A stretch of 64,000 nt of DNA from Mucilaginibacter geliditolerans (GTDB lineage: Bacteria; Bacteroidota; Bacteroidia; Sphingobacteriales; Sphingobacteriaceae). Of this stretch, positions 43,743 to 52,240 are shown piece after piece. The stretch is taken from the NCBI RefSeq assembly GCF_014200495.1, contig NZ_JACHBY010000005.1:392706-456705 (forward strand). Reading direction: 5' to 3'. The notes beneath the pieces were generated by a model that was not told the DNA's origin, did not search any database, and saw only the letters and a program-made list of their open reading frames with translations. Made by a program: the position numbers and the translations under genes. Each line of letters starts with the position of its first letter. Position 1 is the stretch's first letter.

Positions 43743-44304
43743 TATTTTTATCCAGGCAGATCTTCAGATTGCGCTTGCCATTTTGTATATAACTTTTAAC
43801 CTCGTTTAGTGTAAAACCTGTAATGTCAGTTATCTCTTTATAACACTTCTCCTGCAAATAAAACAAGTTGATACTTTCCTTTTGTGTTACAGGTAATTTC
43901 TGCATACATCGTTCCAAAGCAGTAAGTGCAGCTTCCTTGTTATTATCTTCAGGATGCAAAAAAGTGGTAAATTCCATAACATCATCCAAAGCAATCGTCT
44001 CCATTTTTTTATCCGAGCGCAATTGCATCAAACAATAATTTCGCGTAAGCACATATAACCACCCTCTGAATTGCTTTACCTCGTGCTGTTTTACCTTTAC
44101 AATCAATTCTTCAAATACACTCATTACTGCATCTTTCGCCGTTTCTTCGTCTTTTAAATATTTTAAGCAAACGCCATAAATTAAGGGCATATATCGCTCA
44201 AAAAGTTTACCCAAGAACGTGATATCACCGCTTTGGCGGTAATTATCCAGCAATTCATCATCGTCAGGATTGTCAGGTTTTATTGGTTTATGCCGAAGGC
44301 TCAT
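43735..44304 (-). CDS. ECF-type RNA polymerase sigma factor
   Basis: Sigma-70 family factor of 189 residues from the ATG at 44304 (198 if the TTG at 44331 is used). Region 2 is seen in GKLFERYMPLIYGVCLKYLKDEETAKDAVM and FRGWLYVLTRNYC; region 4 in LPVTQKESINLFYLQEKCYKEITDITGF and LNEVKSYIQNGKRNLK. Members of this type direct transcription of envelope or polysaccharide-use genes. The last eight bases overlap the start of the hybrid protein gene, a sign of coupled translation of sigma factor and regulator. Confidence 0.9.
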   Translation of the reverse strand: MSLRHKPIKPDNPDDDELLDNYRQSGDITFLGKLFERYMPLIYGVCLKYLKDEETAKDAVMSVFEELIVKVKQHEVKQFRGWLYVLTRNYCLMQLRSDKKMETIALDDVMEFTTFLHPEDNNKEAALTALERCMQKLPVTQKESINLFYLQEKCYKEITDITGFTLNEVKSYIQNGKRNLKICLDKNND

Positions 44305-44449
44305 TAATTGCTGCAAAGTAATTTTTTTCAATCGTTTATGAAAATCTACTTTGTAAGAAGAAATTTAAAGGAAATTCCCGAATATACTCGTGCCAACTAA
44401 TGCAAACAACGTTTTAAAAAATGTAAATTGCATTAAACCAATTTCAATT

Positions 44450-44767
44450 ATGGGACGCATAGTTATAGTAGGCTACAAGCCCAAACCAGGCAAAGCCGAA
44501 GCCTTGAAAGCTTTAATGAAAACGCATTTACCACGATTGCGGCAAGAGGGTTTAGCAACCGATAGGGAATCCATCCTAATGGAAGCTGCTGACGGAACGA
44601 TTGTTGAAGTTTTTGAATGGGTATCAGCAGAAGCCATACAAAATGCCCACAAAAACCCGGTTGTGCTGCAAATGTGGGGCGAGTATGCCGAGGTTTGTGA
44701 TTATGTACCAGTTGGGAGTTTGACTGAAGCAGGAAGTTTGTTTTCGGATTTTACGTCGGTTGATTGA
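44450..44767 (+). CDS. ABM-like small dimeric alpha-beta barrel protein
   Basis: A 105-residue protein starting MGRIVIVGYKPKPGKAEALK. The pattern of an initial strand, a long helix (ALKALMKTHLPRLRQEG), a strand with catalytic-type residues and a C-terminal helix (QNAHKNPVVLQMWGEYAEV) agrees with antibiotic-biosynthesis-monooxygenase-like ferredoxin folds. A true enzyme function is not shown. The ATG at 44450 is chosen over the upstream GTG frame. It overlaps or adjoins the following TonB-domain gene. Confidence 0.72.
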   Translation: MGRIVIVGYKPKPGKAEALKALMKTHLPRLRQEGLATDRESILMEAADGTIVEVFEWVSAEAIQNAHKNPVVLQMWGEYAEVCDYVPVGSLTEAGSLFSDFTSVD

Positions 44768-44772
44768 ATGAT

Positions 44773-45432
44773 ATGGGCGAGCAAATTAAAAATATCCGTT
44801 TAAAGTTTTCATGTAATGCCGATTGGGATAATATGATAAGTATTGATGGTATTAAACATTGCGATCATTGCCAAAAAAAGGTTTATGACTTTATCGATGC
44901 TAAACACAATGAATTTTTGAAAATACTGGCAGAAAACAATAATAATATTTGCGGGAGGTTTCTGCCCGAACAAATGGCCCGCAAGCACCCTGCTTTACCT
45001 GCATGGAAACAATGGTTATCAGCAGCAATGGTTTTAGTGGGAATAAATATTTTTAATAATAGGGCGGATGCGCAGGATACTAAACCAAAAATCACAAACC
45101 AAAGTAGAACCAAAATAGATTCAAATGCTGTATTTGGAGGGGTTGACCCTATACAGCCAACATTCCCTGGTGGTATGTCAGCATATAAGGATTTCTTATT
45201 GAAAAATCTCCATTACGATAAAGGGATGCTGAATGGCAAAGTATTGGTTTATTTTGAAGTAAAACCTGATGGCTCGCTAAACAATCTTCGCATATTAAAA
45301 GGTTTAAGCAAACTGAATGATGATGAAGTGATAAGAGTTTTTAAATTATCACCTAAGTGGGTTCCTGCATTGTTAAATGGTAAACCTGTTCTGTCAAACT
45401 ATAGTGTTCCTGTACTTTTTCAAAATAATTAA
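44773..45432 (+). CDS. TonB C-terminal domain protein with Cys-x2-Cys head
   Basis: A 220-residue protein. Residues 1-60 carry the Bacteroidota CNxCQKxVYDF-type motif, here C30-x2-C33 (HCDHCQKKVYDF), suggesting a metal-binding cytoplasmic head. One transmembrane segment is at about 78-96, then a linker with FPGG, and a TonB C-terminal domain at about 155-219 (VYFEVKPDGSLNNLRILKG). It thus could transfer energy to an outer-membrane receptor. The ATG at 44773 is preferred to the TTG at 44764. It is divergent from the sigma-factor locus, which carries another TonB domain. Confidence 0.82.
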   Translation: MGEQIKNIRLKFSCNADWDNMISIDGIKHCDHCQKKVYDFIDAKHNEFLKILAENNNNICGRFLPEQMARKHPALPAWKQWLSAAMVLVGINIFNNRADAQDTKPKITNQSRTKIDSNAVFGGVDPIQPTFPGGMSAYKDFLLKNLHYDKGMLNGKVLVYFEVKPDGSLNNLRILKGLSKLNDDEVIRVFKLSPKWVPALLNGKPVLSNYSVPVLFQNN

Positions 45433-45502
45433 GCTGGAAGCTTAAACTATGATGCACCACGAGTTACGCTACGCTAAACTCGCGGCAGCAATCTGAAGAG
45501 TT

Positions 45503-47545
45503 TTACTCTACCTCAATCCAATTTCCATCTTCCCTGATAATCCCTATCAGTTCATCCAATGCATTGGTTGATGCAATGTTTTTCTTAACGGCTTCCTTAC
45601 CACGATATAAGGTTACCTTACCCGGACCCGAACCTACATAGCCATAATCAGCATCGGCCATTTCGCCGGGGCCATTTACTATGCAGCCCATAATGCCGAT
45701 TTTTAAGCCTTTAAGGTGACTTGTTCTGCTACGGATCATCTGCGTAGTTTCCATCAGATCGAACAAGGTACGACCGCAACTTGGGCACGAGATATATTCG
45801 GTTTTGGAAATACGTGAGCGCGTGGCCTGTAAAATACCAAAAGCGGTTGATGTAATAATATTAGCAGGTAGTTGCGGAGCATCTATCCAGCTACCATCAC
45901 CAAAGCCATCAACTAATAAAGCGCCCAGATCAGTAGCGGCGTAAAGTTGAAGTAGAGTTGTGAGTTGTGAGTTGTGAGTTGCAGGTGTATTGCTTTCGGA
46001 CTTTCCGACTTCCGGACTTTCCGACTCAAATACATAATCTCTTTTAACAATCACCGGTACATTCAATTCCAGTTCTTCCATTTTAAAGAAGAAGGAACGC
46101 TGATCGCTCATGCCGTTTAAGGCATCGGTTTCCAGTACAAAAACCAACGAATTATTAAAAGGCAACAGGCCAAATTCTTCCGAATCGATATCGGCAGCTT
46201 TTATTTTTACCAGATTTAAGCTTGAAGAACGGTCATCGGCATCGATATATTCCTTTAGTGTGAATACCGGATGGCAGTTAATCTTATCGGTAAGTTTTTG
46301 CCAGGTTTGATAATTATATAGCTGCTTTAAATTAGCCGGGAATGTAAATGACGGCAATTCATCAGCCAGATAAACAAAATCTACCGATTGCTCGGCCATA
46401 TTGTATTTATCCAGTAAAGGCGAATACAAATAGCCTGCATCGGCCAATATAGCCGGGTCTTTTAAGTTAGCCTTCGACAAATCAATCACCACCCTCGGCA
46501 CCATATGCCCGCCAATGAAAGCGTTGGCTTCATAGGTCTCACGCTTTTTGTATTCGTAGGGATTATGTGTTGAAGCTAAAGGGTTAAAGGTTAAAGGAGA
46601 AAGGGCGCTTTCAACTTTAGTATCTTCACCTTTTGCCCTATTAACATAGCGCTCCACTAACGCAATAGCAACCGGTGCTTCGGCTTCGGGTTCTTCTGTT
46701 AGGGATACGCGGACGGTATCGCCCAGGCCATCTTCCAGTAGTGTACCAATGCCAACAGCAGATTTTATGCGGCCATCCTCGCCGTCGCCAGCCTCGGTTA
46801 CGCCGAGATGCAGCGGGTAGTTCATGCCTTCGGCTACCATGGTTTCAACCAATAGGCGATAGGCTTGCACCATTACCTGCGGGTTGCTCGATTTCATGGA
46901 GATCACCAGATTATAGTAATTCAGCGCTTCGCACATCCGCATGAATTCCATGGCCGATTCTACCATGCCCTGCGGTGTATCGCCATAACGGCTCATGATA
47001 CGGTCGGACAATGAACCATGGTTAGTACCTATGCGCATGGCTGTACCATACTCTTTACAGATCTTTACCAGCGGAGCAAATTTTTGGTTGATGCGTTCCA
47101 GCTCGGCCTGGTATTCCAGGTCGGTATAATCTATCTGATCGAATTTCTTTTTATCGGCATAATTGCCAGGGTTTACACGTACTTTTTCAACTATGCGCGC
47201 GGCAACTTCTGCAGCATTGGGGGTGAAGTGGATATCGGCTACCAAGGGGGCAGTATATCCCCGTTGGCGTAATTGTTTCTTTATCTCGGCTAAATTGTGT
47301 GCTTCTTTTATGCTTGGCGCGGTAATACGCACGTACTCGCATCCAGCCTCTATCATCCGGATGGATTGTTCAACGGTACCGATGGTATCCATGGTATCGG
47401 TGGTAGTCATGCTTTGTATGCGGATGGGGTTGTTGCCACCCATGGGCACATCGCCAATAAAAACCTCGCGGGTAACAAAACGGGAGTATTCGGTTAGGGA
47501 ATTACAATAACGGCCTTGCAGCAATTTAACAGCATCAGTATTCAT
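45503..47545 (-). CDS. ispG: 4-hydroxy-3-methylbut-2-enyl diphosphate synthase (long form)
   Basis: Iron-sulfur enzyme of the non-mevalonate isoprenoid pathway. The ATG at 47545 (MNTDAVKLLQG) gives 680 residues, the long form with an extra domain between the TIM barrel (1-270; GGNNPIRIQSMTTTDTMDT) and the [4Fe-4S] domain (about 590-680). Cluster cysteines are in CPSCGRTLFD and GCIVNGPGEMADADYGY. The insert and its linkers include two low-complexity stretches: AKGEDTKVES..STHNPYE and ESESPEVGKSESNTPATHNSQ; the second is encoded by tandem repeats (45955-46027). Essential gene, otherwise intact. Confidence 0.95.
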   Translation of the reverse strand: MNTDAVKLLQGRYCNSLTEYSRFVTREVFIGDVPMGGNNPIRIQSMTTTDTMDTIGTVEQSIRMIEAGCEYVRITAPSIKEAHNLAEIKKQLRQRGYTAPLVADIHFTPNAAEVAARIVEKVRVNPGNYADKKKFDQIDYTDLEYQAELERINQKFAPLVKICKEYGTAMRIGTNHGSLSDRIMSRYGDTPQGMVESAMEFMRMCEALNYYNLVISMKSSNPQVMVQAYRLLVETMVAEGMNYPLHLGVTEAGDGEDGRIKSAVGIGTLLEDGLGDTVRVSLTEEPEAEAPVAIALVERYVNRAKGEDTKVESALSPLTFNPLASTHNPYEYKKRETYEANAFIGGHMVPRVVIDLSKANLKDPAILADAGYLYSPLLDKYNMAEQSVDFVYLADELPSFTFPANLKQLYNYQTWQKLTDKINCHPVFTLKEYIDADDRSSSLNLVKIKAADIDSEEFGLLPFNNSLVFVLETDALNGMSDQRSFFFKMEELELNVPVIVKRDYVFESESPEVGKSESNTPATHNSQLTTLLQLYAATDLGALLVDGFGDGSWIDAPQLPANIITSTAFGILQATRSRISKTEYISCPSCGRTLFDLMETTQMIRSRTSHLKGLKIGIMGCIVNGPGEMADADYGYVGSGPGKVTLYRGKEAVKKNIASTNALDELIGIIREDGNWIEVE
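45955..46027. repeat. Tandem heptamer and GGACTTTCCGACTTCC repeats inside ispG
   Basis: Within the ispG reading frame, TGAGTTG is repeated three full times plus a partial unit (45955-45981), and CGGACTTTCCGACTTCCGGA type units follow at about 45995-46027. They encode the linker before the iron-sulfur domain. Both motifs look like intergenic simple repeats rather than ordinary coding sequence. Confidence 0.75.
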
Positions 47546-47563
47546 GCGGATGTATTTATTGTG

Positions 47564-47571
47564 CAAATTTA
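47564..47571 (-). promoter_or_regulatory. Putative -7 element of ispG
   Basis: Complement reads TAAATTTG, matching TAnnTTTG, 18 bases upstream of the ispG ATG at 47545. A TTG complement is present at 47600-47602, 28 bases further, longer than normal. The element overlaps the alternative longer start at 47566, which is therefore not used. Confidence 0.35.
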
Positions 47572-47593
47572 ATGATTATTTATTACCGGAATA

Positions 47594-47854
47594 TTAAACC
47601 AACGGCTCAACAGGTACCAGTGCTTGTTGATTTCTTGCTCTTTCCCAATTTTCGAGTAATTCTTTTTGGTGTAATGCGGTCCATTCAATAACTAATCCTA
47701 ACACGCGCGGAGGTAAATGTCCACCAATCAATTCCAACTTGCTAATATCAATCAGTCCTTCAAATTCGGCATAAACAGCATGGAAATGTGGCGGATTGTG
47801 ATCACGGTAAAACATCCTGATGATAATACCCAGGAAAAAACTAATTTGAGGCAT
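47594..47854 (-). CDS. DUF4160 domain protein
   Basis: An 86-residue protein of the DUF4160 family: FLGIIIRMFYRDHNPPHFHAVY at the N terminus with the conserved D-HNPPHFHA motif, and LPPRVLGLVIEWTALHQKELLENW in the second half. DUF4160 genes usually lie next to a DUF2442 gene, as here. The pair behaves in position and size like a toxin-antitoxin or regulator module but has no proven activity. Its start overlaps the end of the DUF2442 gene by 14 bases. Confidence 0.88.
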   Translation of the reverse strand: MPQISFFLGIIIRMFYRDHNPPHFHAVYAEFEGLIDISKLELIGGHLPPRVLGLVIEWTALHQKELLENWERARNQQALVPVEPLV

Positions 47855-48116
47855 AGTTTAGGTTATCTGAAAGTATATCTTCGGGCTTTTTATTAGTTAT
47901 TTCAGCATATATAGTTAATGCATCGATCTCAAGATCTTCATCCCAAGCTATTGAATAACCTGTGGTGTACACCTTGTTGAACAGGTGTTGATCTTTTAAA
48001 ACAGAAAAAATACCATTCTCTATAAATTGCTTTAAGTCAATTGTTCCAGAAATACCATCATCAAATGTTACCCTCAGTGTATATTCAGGTAAGACGGTTA
48101 TATTAATAGCTTTCAT
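47841..48116 (-). CDS. DUF2442 domain protein
   Basis: A 91-residue protein of the DUF2442 family, with LRVTFDDGISGTIDLKQFI in the first half and YSIAWDEDLEIDALTIY in the second, both family hallmarks. It is the first gene of a two-gene unit with the DUF4160 gene downstream, and its start codon is nine bases from an 18-base perfect palindrome (48126-48143), which suggests self-regulation. Some DUF2442 proteins are longer and have an added helix-turn-helix; this one has only the core domain. Confidence 0.88.
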   Translation of the reverse strand: MKAINITVLPEYTLRVTFDDGISGTIDLKQFIENGIFSVLKDQHLFNKVYTTGYSIAWDEDLEIDALTIYAEITNKKPEDILSDNLNYASN

Positions 48117-48125
48117 AAATACTAA

Positions 48126-48143
48126 TTTACGATATATCGTAAA
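48126..48143. promoter_or_regulatory. 18-base perfect palindrome upstream of DUF2442/DUF4160 unit
   Basis: TTTACGATATATCGTAAA is a perfect dyad located nine bases before the DUF2442 ATG (minus strand). A partial second site, ATATACGACATAT, follows immediately. The position over the expected promoter or leader suits an operator for a small autoregulator. Confidence 0.6.
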
Positions 48144-48173
48144 TATACGACATATGTTTATTAATAAATCCCC

Positions 48174-48818
48174 TCAAATCAACCTATCCTTAATCACCAG
48201 CGTCTTAGCCACCATATCATGCAAGCACTGCTGCTGCCGGTTAAAAAAGCTGAATAAATAACCGATAAATAAAGTAAGTACTGATAATAGCTTAGCGCAG
48301 TTTCTGAATGCCGATTTGCTAAGGCTTATCCTTTCGCCCTGCATATCGCATACTTTAATTTTGAGGATTTGCTTGCCGTAAGTAGCTTGCTTTGCCGAGC
48401 TTTCCATAATGATGTGATAAATAATCTTCACCAAAGGCATTATGCCCAGCAGACTGAAAGCTATAATTATTTGCGTTTGGTTATCTTTTACCAATAATAT
48501 GGCGATAAAGCCTAAAAGTATAAAAACGCAGAATATCATGAACCAATCCAGCATCGAAGCCAGCAAGCGCTGATCAAAGCCGGCAAAGTATTGGGGGATG
48601 ATGTACTGTGTGCTAAAACCCAGGAGCTCGCGCAGTTCGGCAACTTCGTGGGCCTCTTTGTAATCATCCATTTCGGCTGATCGTACAAAATCATTGAATT
48701 TTATTTGCCGATCCTTTAATTCCTCAACAGTATATGGCCCTTCAGGCTTGCCGTTTATTACCAGCAGGTAGCTTGTTTCACCGGAGGGCTTTAATGTATG
48801 GAATTTGGAAGTTGGCAT
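48174..48818 (-). CDS. RDD family membrane protein with GYF_2 domain
   Basis: A 214-residue protein. Residues about 14-62 form a GYF_2 domain (YLLVINGKPEGPYTVEELKD). Residues about 75-205 form an RDD membrane domain with three hydrophobic segments and the RDD-type start FAGFDQRLLASMLDWFMI, and KQATYGKQILKIKVCD, a conserved post-helix motif. RDD proteins are poorly characterised and may act in ion exchange or transport; GYF domains bind proline-rich peptides. Monocistronic by spacing. Confidence 0.88.
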   Translation of the reverse strand: MPTSKFHTLKPSGETSYLLVINGKPEGPYTVEELKDRQIKFNDFVRSAEMDDYKEAHEVAELRELLGFSTQYIIPQYFAGFDQRLLASMLDWFMIFCVFILLGFIAILLVKDNQTQIIIAFSLLGIMPLVKIIYHIIMESSAKQATYGKQILKIKVCDMQGERISLSKSAFRNCAKLLSVLTLFIGYLFSFFNRQQQCLHDMVAKTLVIKDRLI

Positions 48819-48836
48819 GAGCTTTTTATAAAACTA

Positions 48837-48886
48837 AAAAGTTGTGAAGTTGAAAGATAGGATAACCTTTCAACTTCACAACTTTT
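48837..48886 (-). terminator. Long hairpin, likely terminator of PspC/LiaF-like unit
   Basis: A 20-base arm (AAAAGTTGTGAAGTTGAAAG, 48837-48856) is perfectly complementary to 48867-48886, with a 10-base loop. On the minus strand it is followed by TTTTTAGTTTT. It lies 18 bases beyond the stop of the LiaF-like gene. The low GC content of the stem is unusual for a terminator. Confidence 0.6.
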
Positions 48887-48904
48887 AACCTTCAACTATT
48901 TTAA

Positions 48905-49921
48905 TTAGTAGCGGTGTACGTTAAAGTCGGATATACCGCCGTTTATATTGATGTTGATTTTATTTGTGGCAGTTTCATAACCGGGTGTTTCATAGGTATC
49001 ATCATCCTTTTTGGTGAAACCATCAAAATCTGTAGATGACAGGCCGGAGTCGGTTTTGATTCTGCAGGCTGCGTTTTGTGGGATCTTTATGTCAACACTC
49101 GCCATCCCTGTTGAAACTTCAACATTGGTAAGTGCCTGAGGCTGACCTAATTTTACATCAAATGATGCAGCACCCCCGCTTAATTTAAGTGTACGGATCT
49201 TGAATTTGGTAAGATCAAAATCAAGCGAGGTAGCCCCTGTTTCTACACTGATATCCCATATTGGGTTCGGATTTAGCTTAAAGGTTGCCGAATTTGATTT
49301 ATCATCACCAGTGCTCCAGTTAAAATGACCGCCTTTTTTATCCTTCATTTTAAAATCAAGAATATAGGTTGATCCTTCATTACGATGCGAGAACTCATAT
49401 TTGCCAAAATGCTCTTTAGTGTCAGCTTTAAACAATTGGTTGGTGGTATCGCTTAACAGGTATTCAGTACCGCCGCCACTTATGTTTAGCTGGGCAATTT
49501 TTGCATCGGCGGTATATGGCGTGTTGAAGCCATTATTACTTTCAACTTGTACAATACCGCTTTTGGTTGTTGTGGTAGTATCGTCATCATCGTCGTCGTT
49601 GTCATCATCATCCTTATCACTGTTGTCGTTATCGTGGTTATCATTGTGAAAACTGTAATACATCGGGAAGTTCATCCTGTCGCCAAACCGGCCAAATAAA
49701 AGCAACCCAAAACCTAATATGATAACGCCTATCTTTAATATAGTAGCCAGTGGTGTTCTGTTATGTGCAAATACCAGGTTAACACCGGCAATTATCAGGA
49801 ACATTGGCCACAGGTGCCATATATTACCCCAACGGAAATCAATGTACCCAAAATTGTCAAGCAGGATAACCGCACCTATAAGTACCAGGATCAGGCCTGG
49901 AATTAATTTGTCGTTTTTCAT
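48905..49921 (-). CDS. LiaF-like membrane protein with DUF5668 N terminus
   Basis: A 338-residue protein. The first 80 residues hold hydrophobic segments with LIPGLILVLIGAVILLDNFG, the DUF5668-like membrane unit. A highly acidic stretch at about 97-116 (NDNSDKDDDDNDDDDDD) is followed by Thr repeats. Residues about 135-338 are a beta-rich LiaF/adhesin-like domain (FDLTKFKIRTLKLSGGAASF and GISDFNVHRY end). Such proteins act in cell-envelope stress sensing. The gene is five bases downstream of a PspC gene, in one operon. Confidence 0.85.
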   Translation of the reverse strand: MKNDKLIPGLILVLIGAVILLDNFGYIDFRWGNIWHLWPMFLIIAGVNLVFAHNRTPLATILKIGVIILGFGLLLFGRFGDRMNFPMYYSFHNDNHDNDNSDKDDDDNDDDDDDTTTTTKSGIVQVESNNGFNTPYTADAKIAQLNISGGGTEYLLSDTTNQLFKADTKEHFGKYEFSHRNEGSTYILDFKMKDKKGGHFNWSTGDDKSNSATFKLNPNPIWDISVETGATSLDFDLTKFKIRTLKLSGGAASFDVKLGQPQALTNVEVSTGMASVDIKIPQNAACRIKTDSGLSSTDFDGFTKKDDDTYETPGYETATNKINININGGISDFNVHRY

Positions 49922-49926
49922 GATAT

Positions 49927-50472
49927 TTATACGGTTGGAGGGTTATCATTTTGTGAATTATCTTCAACTACAGGTTCAGCTGGTTTTTCATCAACTGTAT
50001 GCCAGTTGTCGTCATGCCATGGTTTTCTGCGTTGGCCTGCAACTATTAATGCTATACCAACACCAACTAAAGCCAATGGCCAAAGGCGGTCAAAGTCCCA
50101 GTCGGGGATCAGGTCATATTCATTCAGCAGGAATAAAGCGCCTAAAAAGATCAATATCACACCAACTATTAAGCCTCCGTTTGATCTCTTTTTGGGGCTG
50201 TAAGCTGTGGCATCAAAAGGTGGTATGGGCGGCATAGTAGGAGGTACGGTATAATCAACTCCCGGGTTGTTGTAGTTAGTGAAACTATAGCCTTTTTTAG
50301 GCAAAACTATCCACATGATAATATAGGGTAACAAACCCACACCCATAATGATTATAGTAAATGCGAATATTAAACGTACTACGGTTACGTCCATATCAAA
50401 ATATTCAGCGAGGCCCGCACACACACCGCTTATCATTTTGTGCTGCTCATCGCGATATAGTTTCTTTTCCAT
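49927..50472 (-). CDS. PspC domain protein
   Basis: A 181-residue inner-membrane protein. Residues 1-62 form a PspC domain: KLYRDEQHKMISGVCAGLAEYFDMD and the amphipathic membrane segment following. A second pair of hydrophobic segments lies at about 105-140 (GLIVGVILIFLGALFLLNEY), followed by a DUF5668-like ending and a polar tail. PspC proteins sense membrane stress and are often paired with LiaF-like proteins, as in this operon. Confidence 0.9.
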   Translation of the reverse strand: MEKKLYRDEQHKMISGVCAGLAEYFDMDVTVVRLIFAFTIIIMGVGLLPYIIMWIVLPKKGYSFTNYNNPGVDYTVPPTMPPIPPFDATAYSPKKRSNGGLIVGVILIFLGALFLLNEYDLIPDWDFDRLWPLALVGVGIALIVAGQRRKPWHDDNWHTVDEKPAEPVVEDNSQNDNPPTV

Positions 50473-50492
50473 TGTTTTAGTTTGTTAAGGTG

Positions 50493-51197
50493 TTAAATCT
50501 GCCCGCCTGCCGGTTTAATGATGATCTCATCAACATTAGCGCCCGGGCTCATATGATATATATTTATAATGGCCGATGCGATGTCTTCCGGTAACACCAT
50601 CGAATCCTTTTCAACCTTCACTCCATCCCAGGAGGAGGTTAATGTTGATCCGGGGATAATGGCCGTTACCTTTACGCCATGCTCTTGCATCTCAAGCCTC
50701 ATTACCTTAGTTAGACCCAGTAGCGCAAATTTTGTTACACTATAAGTGCCTGCTGCTGCAATGGGATTTAAAGCGGCTACTGAGCATATATTAAACAAAT
50801 GACCTTCTTTTGCAGCTATCATTTTTTTGCCAAAATAGCGGTACAAATGGTATGCAGCGCCCACGTTGGTATTGATACTTTTTTCAAAGGCATCGTCGCT
50901 ATCGTCCAATATGCTGGTGGGCTCATAAATGCCGGCATTGTTTATTATAATGCTTATAGCGCCTAATTGTTCCTCGGCAGATTGGGCAAATTGCAATACC
51001 TGTGCTTTAATGCTAACATCAGTAGCTGCTGTAAATACTTTAATGCCGGGGTTAATGGCTAACAGCTCTGCTTTAAAAGCGGCCAGGTCGTTTTCATTAC
51101 GAGCGCAAATAGCCAGGTTTACTCCTTCATGTGCAAAAGCAATGGCTATTGCCCTGCCCATGCCTTTGGTTGATGCGGTAATGAGTGCGTTTTTCAT
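50493..51197 (-). CDS. SDR family oxidoreductase
   Basis: Short-chain dehydrogenase/reductase of 234 residues. The cofactor loop is ALITASTKGMGRAIA, a variant of TGxxxGIG in which the first glycine is serine; NNAG is present in IIINNAGIYEP; the catalytic tetrad is N-S-Y-K with YSVTKFALLG as the YxxxK. Substrate specificity is not predictable. The final VDEIIIKPAGGQI is typical of 3-ketoacyl-reductase-like SDRs. Confidence 0.9.
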   Translation of the reverse strand: MKNALITASTKGMGRAIAIAFAHEGVNLAICARNENDLAAFKAELLAINPGIKVFTAATDVSIKAQVLQFAQSAEEQLGAISIIINNAGIYEPTSILDDSDDAFEKSINTNVGAAYHLYRYFGKKMIAAKEGHLFNICSVAALNPIAAAGTYSVTKFALLGLTKVMRLEMQEHGVKVTAIIPGSTLTSSWDGVKVEKDSMVLPEDIASAIINIYHMSPGANVDEIIIKPAGGQI

Positions 51198-51508
51198 TTA
51201 ATAGTTGTTTTAGTCGGCTAAGTATAGCGGAAAATTGAAATACTTATACAACAAATCTAAATTTATTTTTAAAGGAGCGCTTATTCCATTTGGCAAAGCA
51301 GGGCAAATTTTCGGTAAACAGGCAGAAAAGGGCGGTAAAAAGTAGAATATCATGGGCGCGGGTAGATATTCAGTTAGAATTTTTGTGATTTAAGGCAAGT
51401 ACATGCACTAATTTTACATTTCGCTTGGTTTTAAATGTTACCGATTTGCAACAATAGCTAAAGCTTATTGTTAAAAGATGTATTTTTAGCCAAACTTTTG
51501 AAAACATA

Positions 51509-52240
51509 ATGTTTCACAGCTTAGGAAAATATATACTCTTACTGCGCTTAAGTTTCAGACGACCGGAAAAGTTCAGTGTTTACTGGGCCGAGGTAATGCG
51601 CGAAATGGTTTCAACAGGCATCGGCTCATTGGGCATCATTTCTATCATTTCTGTATTTATTGGTGCGGCAACTACCATACAAATTGCTTTCCAGTTATCC
51701 AGTCCGCTTGTGCCGCGAAGTATTGCAGGCAGCATTGCCCGTGATACCACTATACTGGAGTTTAGCCCAACCATATCATCACTGGTGCTTGCCGGGCGGG
51801 TTGGTTCAAGCATAGCATCGCAAATAGGTACTATGCGGGTTACCGAACAAATTGACGCGCTTGAAATTATGGGGGTAAATGCTCCCGGCTATTTAATATC
51901 GCCTAAAATTATAGCAGGTGTAACTATGGTGCCTTTGCTGGTTATCGTATCAATAACCCTGGGTATTGGTGGCGGTTATTTAGCTTGCATGGTAACCGGC
52001 GATGTTACTCCGTCTGATTATATTGTTGGTGTGCTTGATGGTTTTAACGGGTTAACAGTACGTGTTGCACTGGTTAAGGCTATAGTTTTTGGTTTCATCA
52101 TCGCATCAATTTGCGCTTACCAGGGCTTTTACACCAAAGGTGGCGCGCTTGAAGTTGGGCAATCAGCTACCAAGGGTGTAGTATACAGTTGTGTGATGAT
52201 CTTATTTGCCGACTTAGTAATAACCAGTATAATGCTATGA
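51509..52240 (+). CDS. mlaE: MlaE family ABC transporter permease
   Basis: Inner-membrane permease of a phospholipid transport system, 243 residues. It has the MlaE hallmarks: hydrophobic segments, SIIS-VFIGAATTIQIAFQL, and the conserved DALEIMGVNAPGYLISPKIIAG stretch. The stop codon overlaps the start of the ATPase gene by four bases (ATGA). Mla systems keep outer-membrane lipid asymmetry. No MCE (MlaD) gene follows here; it must be elsewhere if present. Confidence 0.92.
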   Translation: MFHSLGKYILLLRLSFRRPEKFSVYWAEVMREMVSTGIGSLGIISIISVFIGAATTIQIAFQLSSPLVPRSIAGSIARDTTILEFSPTISSLVLAGRVGSSIASQIGTMRVTEQIDALEIMGVNAPGYLISPKIIAGVTMVPLLVIVSITLGIGGGYLACMVTGDVTPSDYIVGVLDGFNGLTVRVALVKAIVFGFIIASICAYQGFYTKGGALEVGQSATKGVVYSCVMILFADLVITSIML

